Below, piece by piece: positions 23,105-34,558 of a DNA stretch of 63,437 nt. The stretch comes from Ophiothrix spiculata. Lineage: Eukaryota > Echinodermata > Ophiuroidea > Amphilepidida > Ophiotrichidae. A program made the translations under genes and the position numbers. Numbering within the stretch: position 1 is the stretch's first letter; the number at the start of each line of letters is the position of its first letter. Under the pieces are notes generated by a model that saw nothing but the letters and a program-made list of their open reading frames with translations, had not been told where the DNA came from and made no database searches. Where the stretch lies: NCBI GenBank assembly GCA_000969725.1, contig JXSR01S033090.1; one strand, 5' to 3'.

Positions 23105-23322
23105 TGAGGGGAGTGTGGCCGAGCGGTTAGAGCACGGGTCTCATAATACAGAGGTTGTGGGTTCGAGCCCCAGGCCGGGCGGTTTTCGTCTCCTTGTTTC
23201 CTTGGGCAAGAAACTTTACTCTACTTGCTCCGTGGTACTGTATGAATAGACTCCTTCATGGGGTATGCATGTCATGCATGCAAGTACAGTGTATCATTGA
23301 TTGGTTGATTGATTGATTATAC
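23105..23322 (+). repeat. tRNA-derived SINE (GTGGCCGAGCGG head), second copy
   Basis: GGGGAGTGTGGCCGAGCGGT, B box GGTTCGAGCCCC, GTTTTCGTCTCCTTGTTTCC and GGCAAGAAACTTTACTCT as at 4757. It ends in a GATT repeat (about 23298-23317), a typical SINE tail. The cloverleaf does not close, so it is not scored as a tRNA gene. Confidence 0.8.
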
Positions 23323-23687
23323 TTGTGACTTGTGCATTAGTATCTACTGTGAGCGTGTGTAGGTGGGATAACGTTTACTTTTGGGTGAAGAACAGCCTCA
23401 TAATTCCTGCCTATTTAGTGTTAATTAAAGTATAGAGGATATCAGAACTTAGAATTAGGCCAAGCATTGTGTTACGTGATGCATTGCAACTGATTCCATA
23501 CATATCTGGATGTCAGACAGTTGGTATGCATCACATAAGACCATTCTTGGCCCTGTTCCGAGTTTCTCAAGTCAACTTACATTTTGAGAATCTTGGCATG
23601 TTTGTAAAGCTGAAAAAGCACATAGCCTTTTGAAAAGGACTCCGAAAGTTTTGGAAAATTCATGCAGAATGATATATGTGTGACTAA

Positions 23688-23958
23688 CAATGGGGCTCTC
23701 TACACGGACAAATCAATCTGTACCTTGCACATCTAGAAGCATGTAGATTAAACTGGACTTTAGCAAATGATCACACAAGCGTGACTGGGCGTGAACATAC
23801 TCGTAGTTTTGTTATTTTCACGCACATGCACACCCCAGCGTGTCAATACGCGCAGCTGTAGTAAAGTCAGATAGAGGACGCGACTGTGTGAACACAATCT
23901 GCACTTCGGAAATCTACATTCATCTAGATTTGACACTTCCGTGTGGAGAGCCCCATTG
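23688..23958. mobile_element. MITE with CAATGGGGCTCTC ends
   Basis: Left CAATGGGGCTCTCTACACGG and right CCGTGTGGAGAGCCCCATTG are near-perfect inverted repeats. The core includes AATCTACATTCATCTAGATT. No clear target duplication; non-coding. Confidence 0.75.
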
Positions 23959-24674
23959 TGAGTTTTGGAAAAATGAAAAAGTTTGTGCCTGGCCCCCCAA
24001 TATTAAAAGGAGAATCAATGCTCAACGCCATTTAGTTTGCTCTAATGGAGGACAGTTATGATTTGTTCAGAAATTGGCTCAATATGTACGCAGATCGCAA
24101 AAATCATTACTTGACACATATCATGAGCATTTTGTTTCAGGCGCAAACCATGTCTGCATTTCTAGCAGCGACTTGCTAAGAGTTATGCACATCCAATTTT
24201 TACTACTAATCTTTTTCAAAGTGTATTGCCATGTAGCACATGTCAGGTACAATAACTCCATAACCGACAATCCAAGATGGTTGCCATCCCGTAAGATTTA
24301 CATTGTGGTCAATTCAAAATGGCACCAAGCACTGGAGTTTTAAATAAGAAAAAATGGTCTTCGTTTATAACTGGTTGATCTATAGGCGACAACATATAAA
24401 CACAGAATATATCACAACTATAGTATAATGTAGCTCTTTATTATACAATATTTTACATGTACACAAAATACTGAGTATATCATAATACATTGAATCGATA
24501 CATCATATGGGTATATTTGCATTTTCATTTACATATTTCCTAGTCTTGAAAATACAGGATGTCTAAATGTGACAATTCATCTCAAACCAGCCAAAAATGC
24601 AGCCTCTTGAACCTTAGAATAAATAGATTTTTTCATATTCCGGATCATAAACTTGAAATGAAACTTTGCAGTTC

Positions 24675-24826
24675 TAAAGGCGGTGTCACACATCACAAAA
24701 CGTACGAATAATGTACTAATAACGTACACTGGATTTGTCATTGAAATACATGTAATATCGATTACCAAACAAGTTCGTTATTAGTACGTTATTCGTACGG
24801 TACGGTGATGTGTGACACCGCCTTTA
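24675..24826. mobile_element. palindromic MITE flanked by TA
   Basis: TAAAGGCGGTGTCACACATC and GATGTGTGACACCGCCTTTA mirror each other, and inner segments ACGTACGAATAATG and GTTATTCGTACG also pair. It is about 150 bp. The TA at both borders fits a Tc1/mariner-type insertion. It abuts, and seems to have removed or replaced, the left end of the hAT copy that follows. Confidence 0.8.
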
Positions 24827-25204
24827 AGCAAGCATAAGGCTGTATGGCATGCAATTGGACAGGAGCCAAGAAAATTGGCACAACAGGTTTTGGAAAATGT
24901 GTAAATAAAGATTCTTTTCCTGGCTTTATTTGGCCAATTTTAAGCCTCAGCTTATGATTTTAGTTAGTCTGTGCCACAGACCAGTTTATTATTGGAAACA
25001 CACCACCTAGTCACTAACTTGCAATTCACACCAACCACAGTCCCTACTCAGGAAAATTTTGCTTGCGCCTCAGGCCTCTAGTTACTTCAGCGCGCGTTGT
25101 TAGTGATAATGTACAAAAATCAAGTCTTTGACAAAGACTAAAAAGCACCCCTTGTCAAAATTGCTCAAATTGGAACAAACTCAATAACCTAAGCGGGAAC
25201 ACTG
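24827..25204. mobile_element. second copy of the CAGTGTTTCCGC hAT MITE, interrupted
   Basis: ATAAGGCTGTATGGCATGCA, GGAAAATGTGT, TTGGCCAATTTTAAGCC and the right end CCTAAGCGGGAACACTG align with 14234-14445. About 165 bp of unrelated sequence (about 24965-25130) is inserted. The left terminus is missing. Confidence 0.7.
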
Positions 25205-25680
25205 GTTGTGAACCAGCGAAAAATCCATTTTCACAACAGCAACCTTTGCAAGTATTTCAAAGAAAAATAAAGTTGTCGCATTTGCTGCTGGTTTGAGGTG
25301 AACAAACACAACGTTTATGCAATATTTTTATGTAACTGTAAACTTTAAGAAGATTGTATTTTTAATATATTAAGTAATTTTGATGTTTTTTATGTCACTG
25401 GGCCATGTGGAAGAACAGAGGGATACTTAAATTTTCCTCTGAACATGGACCCAGTATAAAGAAGAAACAAACAATTCTAAATTCTGTCAAGAACTGAAAG
25501 AGGAAAGTTTTAAATTAAAATCATGATATGTAAACCTATAACAAGCAATAATTTATTGCCATTGTTATTTTGGAGGCACAAGTAGTTCTGAAGAAATAAA
25601 TCATACATATTAAACATTTCAAATTTCTTGCCTCATGTCTCTCTTTCAACACGAAAAGTCAGCTGTAACAGCATAAATGC

Positions 25681-26113
25681 GACCCGTCATATCAAAAGGT
25701 ACCTTAAGGGTCCCAAAATGAAAATTGATTTTTTGGTCTCATCTGAAATATTGTATTTTAAGCTTTAAAATGACACCTTGCTTTTGGTTATTGGGTGTTC
25801 GTTGCAAAATTACATCCAAATTGGTAAAAGGCATCAGGCTGATTCAGAAAACTATAGTTCTGAGAAAATCAAGTTTTAAGTTTCTGTACTGGTAAAACTT
25901 GAATGGGGAACAGATTTTTATCTTGGTTTTTAAAACATTTGTCATATCTTTTCAATGTTGGAAGCTGATTAATATGATAGAATACACTTAAAAGGTAACG
26001 TTTCGGATGAAATTAGAAATTTGACCTTTGACTATGCTCAGCTTCAATGGCCCGTATCTCGTAATTTACTATGCCGACCTTAAGGTACCTTTCGATAACA
26101 TTGACGGGACACA
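25681..26113. mobile_element. MITE family K, copy 2 (inverted)
   Basis: GACCCGTCATATCAAAAGGT at the left and TTAAGGTACCTTTCGATAAC then GACGGGACACA at the right. Its interior is the reverse of copy 1 at 21888-22328. Confidence 0.85.
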
Positions 26114-26478
26114 AATATGAGCATTCAAAAGCTCCTTCATTTCAGATACCCTGCTATTAACAAAGATGAGGTGCCTTAATTCTTCTGACAGTGTAAACAA
26201 CAATGCACAATACAGGGCCATTCATCATATCAGTTGCTCACAATGACATGCAATGGGGCCCTCCAATCTGGACTATTGTGTAATCTGTCCAAGGAACTGT
26301 AGCACTGACTTTCTGAAATATATAATTCAGGAGTTAAATGCACAATTTCAAATTACATAATAGTAGTTCAATTTTTAATCATTGTCTTATAGAATGGCAA
26401 CTCAGAAGACAGCAGTGGTCGACCTTTTGGGCAATTTCCCGCACAGCCAACCAACATTTCAAACCCAGAGAAAACTAT
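26114..26478. other. non-coding, nothing recognised
   Basis: AT-rich intergenic sequence without an element end or coding signal that I can support. Confidence 0.4.
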
Positions 26479-26486
26479 GATCAAAG

Positions 26487-26713
26487 CAGGGTTGGCGGCT
26501 AAAACTAGTTTTTGCCGTTTCTGGCAAAAACTGGTTTTAGCCAGCTTAAGCCAACCCTGATGTCAGTGGCTCTTGAAATGGTTCTTCAGGTGACAGTGTC
26601 ACATGAATAATCATTTTAAGAGTCACTGACATCAGGCTTGGCTTTTAACTGGCTAAAACTAGTTTTGTCGCTGCCGGCATAAACTGGTTTTAACCGGCAA
26701 AGAGCCAACCCTG
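26487..26713. mobile_element. composite of three hairpins with 8-bp target duplication
   Basis: Outer ends CAGGGTTGGC and GCCAACCCTG are flanked by exact GATCAAAG at 26479-26486 and 26714-26721, a hAT-type signature. Inside, 26487-26558 and 26635-26713 are each complete small hairpins with CAGG-TTGGC...GCCAACCCTG ends. Between them is a third hairpin (26559-26634) with ATGTCAGTGGCTCTTGAAAT and its complement. That middle module recurs at 31750-31832 and 34302-34372. Confidence 0.75.
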
Positions 26714-26721
26714 GATCAAAG

Positions 26722-27663
26722 TGTGATGAAACACAAAATAACCTGCAAGTTTTTAACCTAAATTATGGGTCAAGTGTCCGAAAAGGTCATCACAAACTTC
26801 AAGGACTGCTGGCTTCCAACACAAGAAGCAATAATTTCATTTTTGTGTTGAAATCATACATTGAACTCCAGAATTAAATATTTAAATACAAATAAATAAG
26901 AAATAAGTTATTGAATACCACTTGAACTATTTCAGAAAACAACCAAATATGGTAATTCTTGAATTCCTTACATGATGAAGAAATAAATTTACAACTATAC
27001 ACAAATCAAGAGTGTGAGAAACCAAACCACTGACAAGTTTTGCACTTCAAAAAACAATTAAAAAAAACTTAGTGTAATAAAAAAGAAAAGACTGGCAAGT
27101 AAAATAAATGTTGTGCAGGAATTCATAAAATGCATGTGCTTCAAATTCATCAAAACCTGATCAAAGTGGCCTTCCATTACTAGTTACATTTCTGACCCAA
27201 AAAATTCAGGAGCTTACTAAAAAATGACAATTTTGAATAAAACATAAATCTGAATTTAAGAACTCAATCCAATTTTTCCTGGTTAAGGTTTGCTTTAAAA
27301 GCAGATCTAGAGGCCCATTTTATACCATTTTAACCCTTTCCAGTCTGATAGCTTTTCCCGCCACAGGCTGAACACATTTTACCTCTACACTGACTTTGAA
27401 AGTAAATTCAAATTATCTTCAGAAATATTCTACACAATTCAATGAGACTTCAGCATAATGCACCTGTATGAACTGTACACATTGTCTGGGATAGTGTTTT
27501 TGAAGGTAAGAGGTAGTGAGTGTAGTTATACTTCAGTGTTAGTTAGTGCATCTGGGGGACGTCTTACGCCTGAGCTGACAGTAATATAGGGCGTCCCCCA
27601 GACGCCCTACGGCAGGAAAAGGTTAAATCTAGCATTGAGGGTCTGATTTTGTTGTTGGTAATA
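26722..27663. other. non-coding, with one short palindrome
   Basis: AT-rich. TCTGGGGGACGTC and GCGTCCCCCAGA (27550-27605) form a short inverted pair. No gene. Confidence 0.4.
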
Positions 27664-27665
27664 TA

Positions 27666-28742
27666 CAGGGTGTGCCAATAAAAATGCAAGATTGGAAAAC
27701 AAAAATATTTAAAATATGAGTAGGCCCTTTTTCTCATTTAAACATCAATGATATTAAAATAGAGCTCCTCCCCTTCATTATGCCCTTTGTTTCATCTAAT
27801 TCGGATATTCCTGTCCGGAGATACAGCATTTTAAAAATGGAGCACAAATTTCAACCCGGTCGGATTTAGGATCATCGGATGAAGTATGTTAACCCAGGTT
27901 GATAGCCTCTAAAAACTGATTTTAACCATTAAACTAATTTTACAATTATTTGTGGGTCAACGATATTATTGGTTAATTATTTTCATTGAAAACAAAACAG
28001 GTGATCGATTTGAAGAAAGAATTATAAGCAATTATATTTAGTTTTAGCAGTCTTAAGTTTCCTGGTTTTAGTTGTAGCACTTCAGTCAGTGTCAGCTCTA
28101 AAATAAAACAATAAAATTTAAGGGCTTTCGTATTAACCTCTTATCATAAAAATGAATATATATAGATAAAATGCGAGACTCGGAGGCAGTAGCTGCAATT
28201 GTAATTTTGAGGGAAAATGATTGCGTATCAAGATAAATGTTAAAATCAAGGTCCACATCGTGTCAGACATTCAGTAACAGACTTAAACATTCCGGTTTGG
28301 GGAAAATTTGAAAATGCAATTTTGGAAAGAAAACAAATGATATTATTTTTTCTATTCATTGTAAAAGTTATCCTGACATCCTTTTTGGCTTGATTTGATA
28401 CTTTCAATGAGCTTTTGATATAACGCTGAACAAAAAATGCAAGTAAGTGATAGAAGTTTTCATCTGAAGATGAAGTAACTTGTTATTAAATGTTTTGATT
28501 GCCACCTACTTTTGATTATTGATCATGGAGTTGAGATCATGAAATCGGACCAACCCAATTTTTTAAGGGCTTCACAGAACTTGTAATAACTTCAGAATAA
28601 AACGTTCAAATTTTACGAAACAAAATGCTGTTTGAAGCTTAGATTATGTACAATAATATTTGTTAATTGTTTTTATTACATGTTGCCTGATTCTCTCAGA
28701 ATAAAATCACGAAAAATCTTGCATTTTTATTGGCACACACTG
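27666..28742. mobile_element. mariner-like element, about 1.08 kb, non-coding
   Basis: Inverted ends CAGGGTGTGCCAATAAAAAT then GCAAGATT, and the complement at the right (AATCTTGC then ATTTTTATTGGCACACACTG), flanked by TA on both sides. The ends and TA target fit the Tc1/mariner superfamily. The length is close to a mariner gene unit, but no open frame of 60 codons remains, so it is either a long non-autonomous derivative or an old decayed copy. Confidence 0.75.
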
Positions 28743-29080
28743 TATAACAAATTAAGGCATACTTCAATCAGTACAAACAGTACACCAGATATCTAAATAC
28801 CTAACTTGTCACATGTGACATGACCAAGGGAATGTCAGAAATATTTGTTTATCTTAATTGCTTTTAAAGTTCAAAGAAGTGTCAAATCCCTAAAACTAGA
28901 CGACCAATTAAGATGGTGTTTGGATTAAAATATTTAACACACAATTGGCTTGAATCAAAATTGAAAAATGCAGACATGAGTTATTTCCTTTGTACATGTC
29001 ACATGTACGTCATTTGAGGCACACACTTCAACACTTACATTTTATGATAATTAATAGAAATGCAACCCAATACGTCAGCC

Positions 29081-29322
29081 CTGAGTTTCTTAACTGGAAA
29101 TCAATCTTTACTGAAATTTAATCCCACAATGCACTGATAAAGCATAACGATGCACCCAAATAGGCGTGAAATGGATGAGCGCTACCACCCATCCCAAACA
29201 TCAATTCAAATTGCCCGCTTTTATGAATTGCAGGAGCTAATGTCATGGCTTGTAAGTTTTATAGGTAAAACTGTTTGGGCTAAAATTTCAGTAAAGATTG
29301 ATTTCCAGTTGGGAAACCCAGG
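29081..29322. mobile_element. MITE with 38-bp inverted ends
   Basis: CTGAGTTTCTTAACTGGAAA then TCAATCTTTACTGAAATTT at the left, with the complement at the right ending TTGGGAAACCCAGG. Non-coding core. Confidence 0.75.
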
Positions 29323-29904
29323 ATCGACATATACAACCAGTTGAGCATTGCACAATAGACTGAGTATTTCACCTGAATCTCTTGTCAGAGGTTACATACA
29401 AAATTATGACCATAACTGTGAAAATATGCATTTAAAAACAGCAATACAAATAACTATAGAAAACTAAAACTATGGAGTACATGTAAACTTAAAAATACCC
29501 TATCCACTTGTCCAATTCAACTATTTTCTGTCTCAAAAATGCTTCAAAATATTAGATACCATCACTTTCAAAAGTTTCACAAATCATCATACTTTATGGC
29601 AGAAATATAAGAAAAAGTATTTACAACATTTTCGGCACACTTGCTTGAAATAAATAACAGGGAAGTATGACGTACATTCAGAATATCAGAAGTTGAATTG
29701 GACGAGTGGATAGAGTATACTAGTTTGTTTTTTGATATATAAAAAGTAGGTTATTGTTAAATAAACTTTGGGAATACTTCAAAGAACTGTAATACTTTAT
29801 GACTGTAAAACCCACTTCACATTTCCATAATATATATATCAGTCAGATATAATAAATATTTTCTAAAGTGTATGGTGCGTTCAGGGTCCCACAGATTTTG
29901 TATT
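29323..29904. other. non-coding, nothing recognised
   Basis: AT-rich intergenic sequence; a direct pair TTGGACGAGTGGATAG / CACTTGTCCAATTC is too weak to call. Confidence 0.35.
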
Positions 29905-29905
29905 A

Positions 29906-30201
29906 AGGTGGTTTCAGACTAGCTGTCGTTGCAGCACATGATGTTGCGGCACACGATAAAACATTTGCAATTTAGAGTTGTCGTACTGCAGCACGACACA
30001 TTTGCATATTGCCGCAATGGTCTGTCGCAAGGAAAGTTTAATTTATTCCAACTCAAAATGTTGTGCCGTTGCGACCATCACGACAGGGTAATCAATATAT
30101 TGGCTTGTCGTACGGCAAGGAGATGCGACAAGGTCGAATTTGCGCACTTTAATTTTTTGCTTGTCATATGGTCGTACGACAGCACGACAGGCTGAAAACC
30201 A
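29906..30201. mobile_element. MITE rich in GTCGT/ACGAC
   Basis: Ends GGTGGTTTCAGACTAGCTGT and ACGACAGGCTGAAAACCAGC are inverted. The interior repeats GCAGCACGACA, GTCGTACGGC and GTCGTACGACAGCACGAC, giving a CpG-rich island-like stretch. Non-coding. Confidence 0.65.
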
Positions 30202-30452
30202 GCTTGAGACACTTTCCCATTTTTAGATTATTGCTCATAGCATGTGAAATGAAAATGATGGGACTCTGAACTCACAAATACCAACTTTCAAAAAGTCAAT
30301 ACTTTGATACATCACCCTGTAAAAACTTTGTGCATGAGTAAAATCTTTATCTTATTAAAGACTGTTCATATACAATTGTTTGGGAAGCTTGGTGAAAAAT
30401 GTGTCAATTTTTGCAATCTGGCTCCCTAAGTATTTATGAACAGTCCATCTGT

Positions 30453-30804
30453 ACCATAGATTTACAGGAGAGATACAAGGCACGCCGCCATTTTTATTCC
30501 GGCATAGAGACAAAATTGGGGGTATTCGGGTTTTTGCCGATAGCTTGCCGATGATGCATCGCACCTTGTAATAATGCACGGTTATTGAAATATGAACACA
30601 TGCTTTGCGTGCAGTTTGGCATATCACTCGCGTAAAGCATTATTTGCGCAGGGTGTCTCTACGCGTAACCAAGTCTTGGCACTCGGAGTTGATTTTGGCG
30701 GGAACCGAGTTGACCCGAATACCGCCAATTTGAGCTCCATGGTTGACAATGCTATTACACGGGCTGATATATAAAGCCTGGTATCTCCCCTGTAAATCTA
30801 TGAC
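30453..30804. mobile_element. MITE with ATAGATTTACAGG ends
   Basis: Left ATAGATTTACAGGAGAGATA and right TATCTCCCCTGTAAATCTAT are inverted. The 60-codon frame inside shows no homology and is not called. Confidence 0.65.
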
Positions 30805-31672
30805 CTGTACTCAAGGTTGCATACATAATACAATTTGATAATAAAATTCAGAAAATCACATGTTTATAATAGTTTACACGATAACACAGAAAATAAAAAT
30901 CAGAATCAACTGTTTTAGTGCGTCACAAATTTTGGCCACTGATTTATATGCCTCTGTCACATTGTGAAAAGACTTCATTTCTCCTATTGACCCAACTCAC
31001 AATAGCCCAATATATATTTCTGAATTTACCATCATCTATTATTTAATATATTTCAACTAAGAAAAAATGTCTGCTTGAACCATTCAAAATAAATATCATT
31101 TACAATGAACAGTAGGCAAAAATGATAAAAAGGAGCAGACAATTGTCAAATACAAAATAAATAAACGGACTAAATGCATGTTAAAGAATTTCCCCATCAG
31201 CATATTCATCCAAATTTGCCTGAGGACAGCACATAAACCCCAGATCCTCAGTCTGAGTAAACTTTGCATCAAATAGCCCGTATATGAGTGCATGTTACAT
31301 TTCATCAGTAAACAACATGACAATTAATTATATGGTTATTTGAATTTTTTACATGGTTAAAAACAAAGATAAGCAACAATAAATTGGACCCATTGGACCA
31401 AAAAACTGCATCACAAAAGCAAGATTTCTCAAGTGGTTCATTATTCCTAAGGCATGGAGCTTTGCAATCCACTCAAGACTATCCAATAAGGCTGGAAAAC
31501 AAACATCACCATCAGTCGTCGCTCAATGTGGATCTAAATGTATGGTGCTCTGGCATGAGTACTAGGCATTGGTGAAAAGATTGACAAAACAGCAAATTTG
31601 TATACGTTTATCTCTTTGCGTTGTACACAGCATTTAGATTACATTTAAGTGACAAACTCAGGCGACGTCACA
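30805..31672. other. non-coding, nothing recognised
   Basis: AT-rich. The short frame at 31384-31575 and those on the minus strand have no support. Confidence 0.4.
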
Positions 31673-31928
31673 ATTTGTCATGCAAGAAAATCGTATCTGC
31701 AATAGCTGCCATTTTTCACAAATTTGGATTGCGCACTGTATCATCTCCAGTCTTGGGTCAGTGTCAGTAGCTCTTGAAACAGTCACCTGAAGAACCATTT
31801 CAAGAGCTACTGACATCAGACAGGGACATTTTTAGAGATTTTCACATTCTTGTGACAAGGCGTTAAATAAACATAACTTAGGGCATCTATTGGAGATACA
31901 ACTATCTTTCTTGCACTCACATGACGAA
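31673..31928. mobile_element. MITE with GTCATG...GCAATAGCTGCC ends, copy 1
   Basis: TTGTCATGCAAGAAAATCGT then ATCTGCAATAGC pairs with the right end CTTTCTTGCACTCACATGAC. Its centre (31750-31832) is the same hairpin module as in 26559-26634. A partial further copy (31945-32090) follows directly, and a full copy lies at 34215-34464. Confidence 0.75.
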
Positions 31929-31944
31929 TCCATCATTTGAATGC

Positions 31945-32090
31945 AAGCGAGTGCAATAGCTGCCTTTTTCATAGGATTTGCATTGCACACTGCATAGTGT
32001 CTGGCCTTGGGTCAATGGTCTTAAATAAATAACAAACGGCAGCTATTGCAGAGATGACTTTCTTGTTCTCACATGACAAATTATGACTCG
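31945..32090. mobile_element. partial copy of the preceding MITE
   Basis: GAGTGCAATAGCTGCCTTTT at the left and GCAGCTATTGCAGAGATGAC then TTTCTTGTTCTCACATGAC at the right. It lacks the central hairpin module. Confidence 0.6.
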
Positions 32091-32140
32091 CTTGGTACTT
32101 GCACTCCTGGATTTTACAAATACAACATGGTTTGAGGGGA

Positions 32141-32263
32141 AGTATCACAAAATACTGTTCCCGAGGTGTTGGATGATCGAGACTTCCTCCTGAGGCGCAG
32201 CCAAGGGAGGAAGTCTTGATCATCCAACACCAAGGGACAGTATTTTGTGACACTTTTACAAAA
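32141..32263. repeat. palindrome of about 120 bp
   Basis: AGTATCACAAAATACTGTTC and GACAGTATTTTGTGACACTT pair, as do GTGTTGGATGATCGAGACTT with AAGTCTTGATCATCCAACAC. The loop is GC-rich (CCTGAGGCGCAGCC). Confidence 0.75.
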
Positions 32264-32383
32264 TAAACAATGCTTTATTTGTTTTACTACACCTCAAAAA
32301 AAATACTGGTTCTCGGAACCACACGATTCCCCCTGGCCGACGCGATCAGAAAAATGGAAAGTTTAGGGAAATTTGACATCATA

Positions 32384-32723
32384 TGACCTTTGACCTTCAG
32401 ATGTGACCTTTGACCTAAGAAACATATGAGGGTTCTTATATTATATCCACAAACCAAGTTTGGTTCCAATCAGACTTCAACTTCTCAAATTAGGCCAAAT
32501 TGACATTTTCAGCCTATTTTACAACTTGACCTCAAATGACCTCTGACCCTAGTATGTGACCTTTGACCTCATCAACATATGAGGGTTCTTATATTATATC
32601 CATAAACCCAAGTTTGGTTCCAATCGGACCTTAACTTTTCAAATTAGGTCAAATTGACATTTTCAGCCTATTTTACAACTTGACCTTAAATGACCTTTGA
32701 CCTTGGTATGTGACCTTTGACCT
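32384..32723. repeat. tandem array of paired TGACCTTTGACCT motifs
   Basis: Six 13-bp motifs at 32384, 32404, 32537, 32557, 32691 and 32711. They form three pairs with exactly 20 bp between starts, and the pairs recur every 153-154 bp within a tandem unit containing GAGGGTTCTTATATTATATC. The complement AGGTCAAAGGTCA is the DR1 consensus bound by HNF4/RXR/COUP-type nuclear receptors. The copy at 32537 has one change (TGACCTCTGACCC). Further TGACCT half-sites lie between. The array sits in a longer repeat (about 32280-33175) whose 3' part has CAACAACGCCGCCGCCAACA and CCATAATCCCCCTTCTACTT. Confidence 0.85.
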
Positions 32724-33308
32724 CACCCACAAATGCGGGTTCCCATGAAGCACCCATGACCCAAGTTTTGTTGAAATCTATCGAAGTATGCAGAAGTTAG
32801 AGGCAAATGTCAACCCTTTTCACGACAACAACGCCGCCGCCAACATCAACAACAACCACTACTATGCCATAATCCCCCTTCTACTTTTCAAGCCAGGGGG
32901 ATGACAATTTAACTTGGGAATTAAAGCTTTAAAATCAACAAATTCAGTATTTTGCCGTGAGCCATGCGGTAGTACCATGCGGAAGTTTTTACTCTTTCCC
33001 CCGCGTATGCGTAAAACATATAGCTGCAACGCGTAAACGGATACCGGCGCAACTGTACCTTAGTTATAAACATAACGTGGGAAAGAGTCAAAAAGACTTA
33101 TTACGCGTCTTAGCTATTTTACCAATAAAAAGACTCTATGGATTAATAAATATTTATAAGGTGTAGTAAAGTCTGATACCAAAGCTTCACGATAAATGAA
33201 ACCAGCCTACCTCTTCCAGATTATAGTTCTCTTTACAACACATCAAAGTAAGCACACCAAATTATGTACATGATACATATGTGGAAAACTTACACAAAAA
33301 TAATCGTT

Positions 33309-33557
33309 TGTGATGACTCACCTTGAAAGGGGGGGACTTTGAAGATGATATCAATTTTGAGTTTTATCATTGCATCCGTTACAGCATTTTCTAAGCTTTA
33401 AAATGACACCTTATTTGTCGAAATTGATCAAGGCGATCAAATTTTACAACAGAAAATCTGCTGAAAATTATTATTTTCATTTTTTGCTACCTATTTTTAC
33501 CAGTATCTTGAAAAGTATTCTGTCGCAAAGTCCCCCTTTTCGGGGTGAGTCATCACA
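33309..33557. mobile_element. second copy of the TGTGATGACTCACC MITE
   Basis: Ends TGTGATGACTCACC and GGGGTGAGTCATCACA with inner GGGGGGACTTTG and CAAAGTCCCCC. It is inverted relative to 19172-19425 and shares ATTGATCAAGGCGATCAAAT. Confidence 0.75.
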
Positions 33558-34214
33558 TTTGTGCATTATTGCATATGGATAGTTGCCACAAATACAAATG
33601 TGGAAGAAGGTTTACATACTGTCAGTGAACAATACAAAAAATGTTGCATTTCTGTATGCATTGGTAACCGCTAATGGTATAGGCATGTGGTTTCCTTAAA
33701 AAATTCTAAAATTTCTTTGTGTGCATTGTAACCAAGTCTTCAAAATTTGTGCTGTTACATGTAGTTAAATAAACTTGAAGTTATTCTCTCAATTTTGTTC
33801 AAAATGTGTTCCATCTAAAATGCATTTCACTCAATTTTGTCCAAATTGTAACTTATGACCTTTTAGAACAGGGACAATTTGAAGTTGCTGAAAATTTATT
33901 TATACTGGTATGGATTGGAAGATGTTGCAATCTATTGCTTTGAAATGATTTTAAATCACATTTATCAAATTTAAATAGTTGCATTGTATCGTGTTGTGCA
34001 TTAATCAGGCAAAATTTATAAAGATACAAGTGAGCAGGTCAGATGACCAAAAATCTTGGACCTTAAGTTTATTCTTTAATCATACCCTAATTTGTTCCAT
34101 AACCCCCATTCTGTTCACTTCGTATCAAAGTAGATGTTCTCATTGCACTTTTTATCCATTGCTCTGTCTGTTAAGAATCTTTTAATTTGACTATATTAGC
34201 AGAGCAGAATAACA
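33558..34214. other. non-coding, nothing recognised
   Basis: AT-rich sequence downstream of the aminotransferase gene on its strand; nothing I can name. Confidence 0.35.
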
Positions 34215-34464
34215 GTCGTCATGTGAGTGCAAGAAAGTCGTACCTGCAATAGCTGCCATTTGTCATAAATTTGGATTTCACCCTGTATTATCTCCAGTCT
34301 TCGGTCAGTGATTCTTGAAATGGTTCTTAAGGTGAACCATTTCAAGAACGACTGACGTAAGACAGTGGAATTTTGAGGGATTTTTCACATTCAAGTGGTA
34401 AAATAGATTATAACTCAGGGCAGCCATTGCAGATACGACTTTCTTACTCTCACATAACGAACTG
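34215..34464. mobile_element. MITE with GTCATGTGAGTGCAAG ends, full copy
   Basis: GTCGTCATGTGAGTGCAAGA then AAGTCGTACCTGCAATAGC pairs with the right end ACGACTTTCTTACTCTCACA. The centre at 34302-34372 is the hairpin module with GATTCTTGAAATGGTTCTT. Confidence 0.75.
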
Positions 34465-34558
34465 TCTTTGCTGTTTTTATTCCCCATTCTTTACCCACTT
34501 CAAAGCCCATGGTGCATACTCCACATAATACCCTAGATTCCCAGCACACTTAACAAAA

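Noticed and set aside
23105-23180. Possible working tRNA gene (A and B boxes present)
   Set aside because: The T-stem and anticodon stem do not pair, and the same head plus body recurs at 4757, so it is a SINE.
32384-32723. CRISPR-like array
   Set aside because: Repeats are paired at 20 bp inside a longer tandem unit, spacers are not unique, and the genome is eukaryotic.
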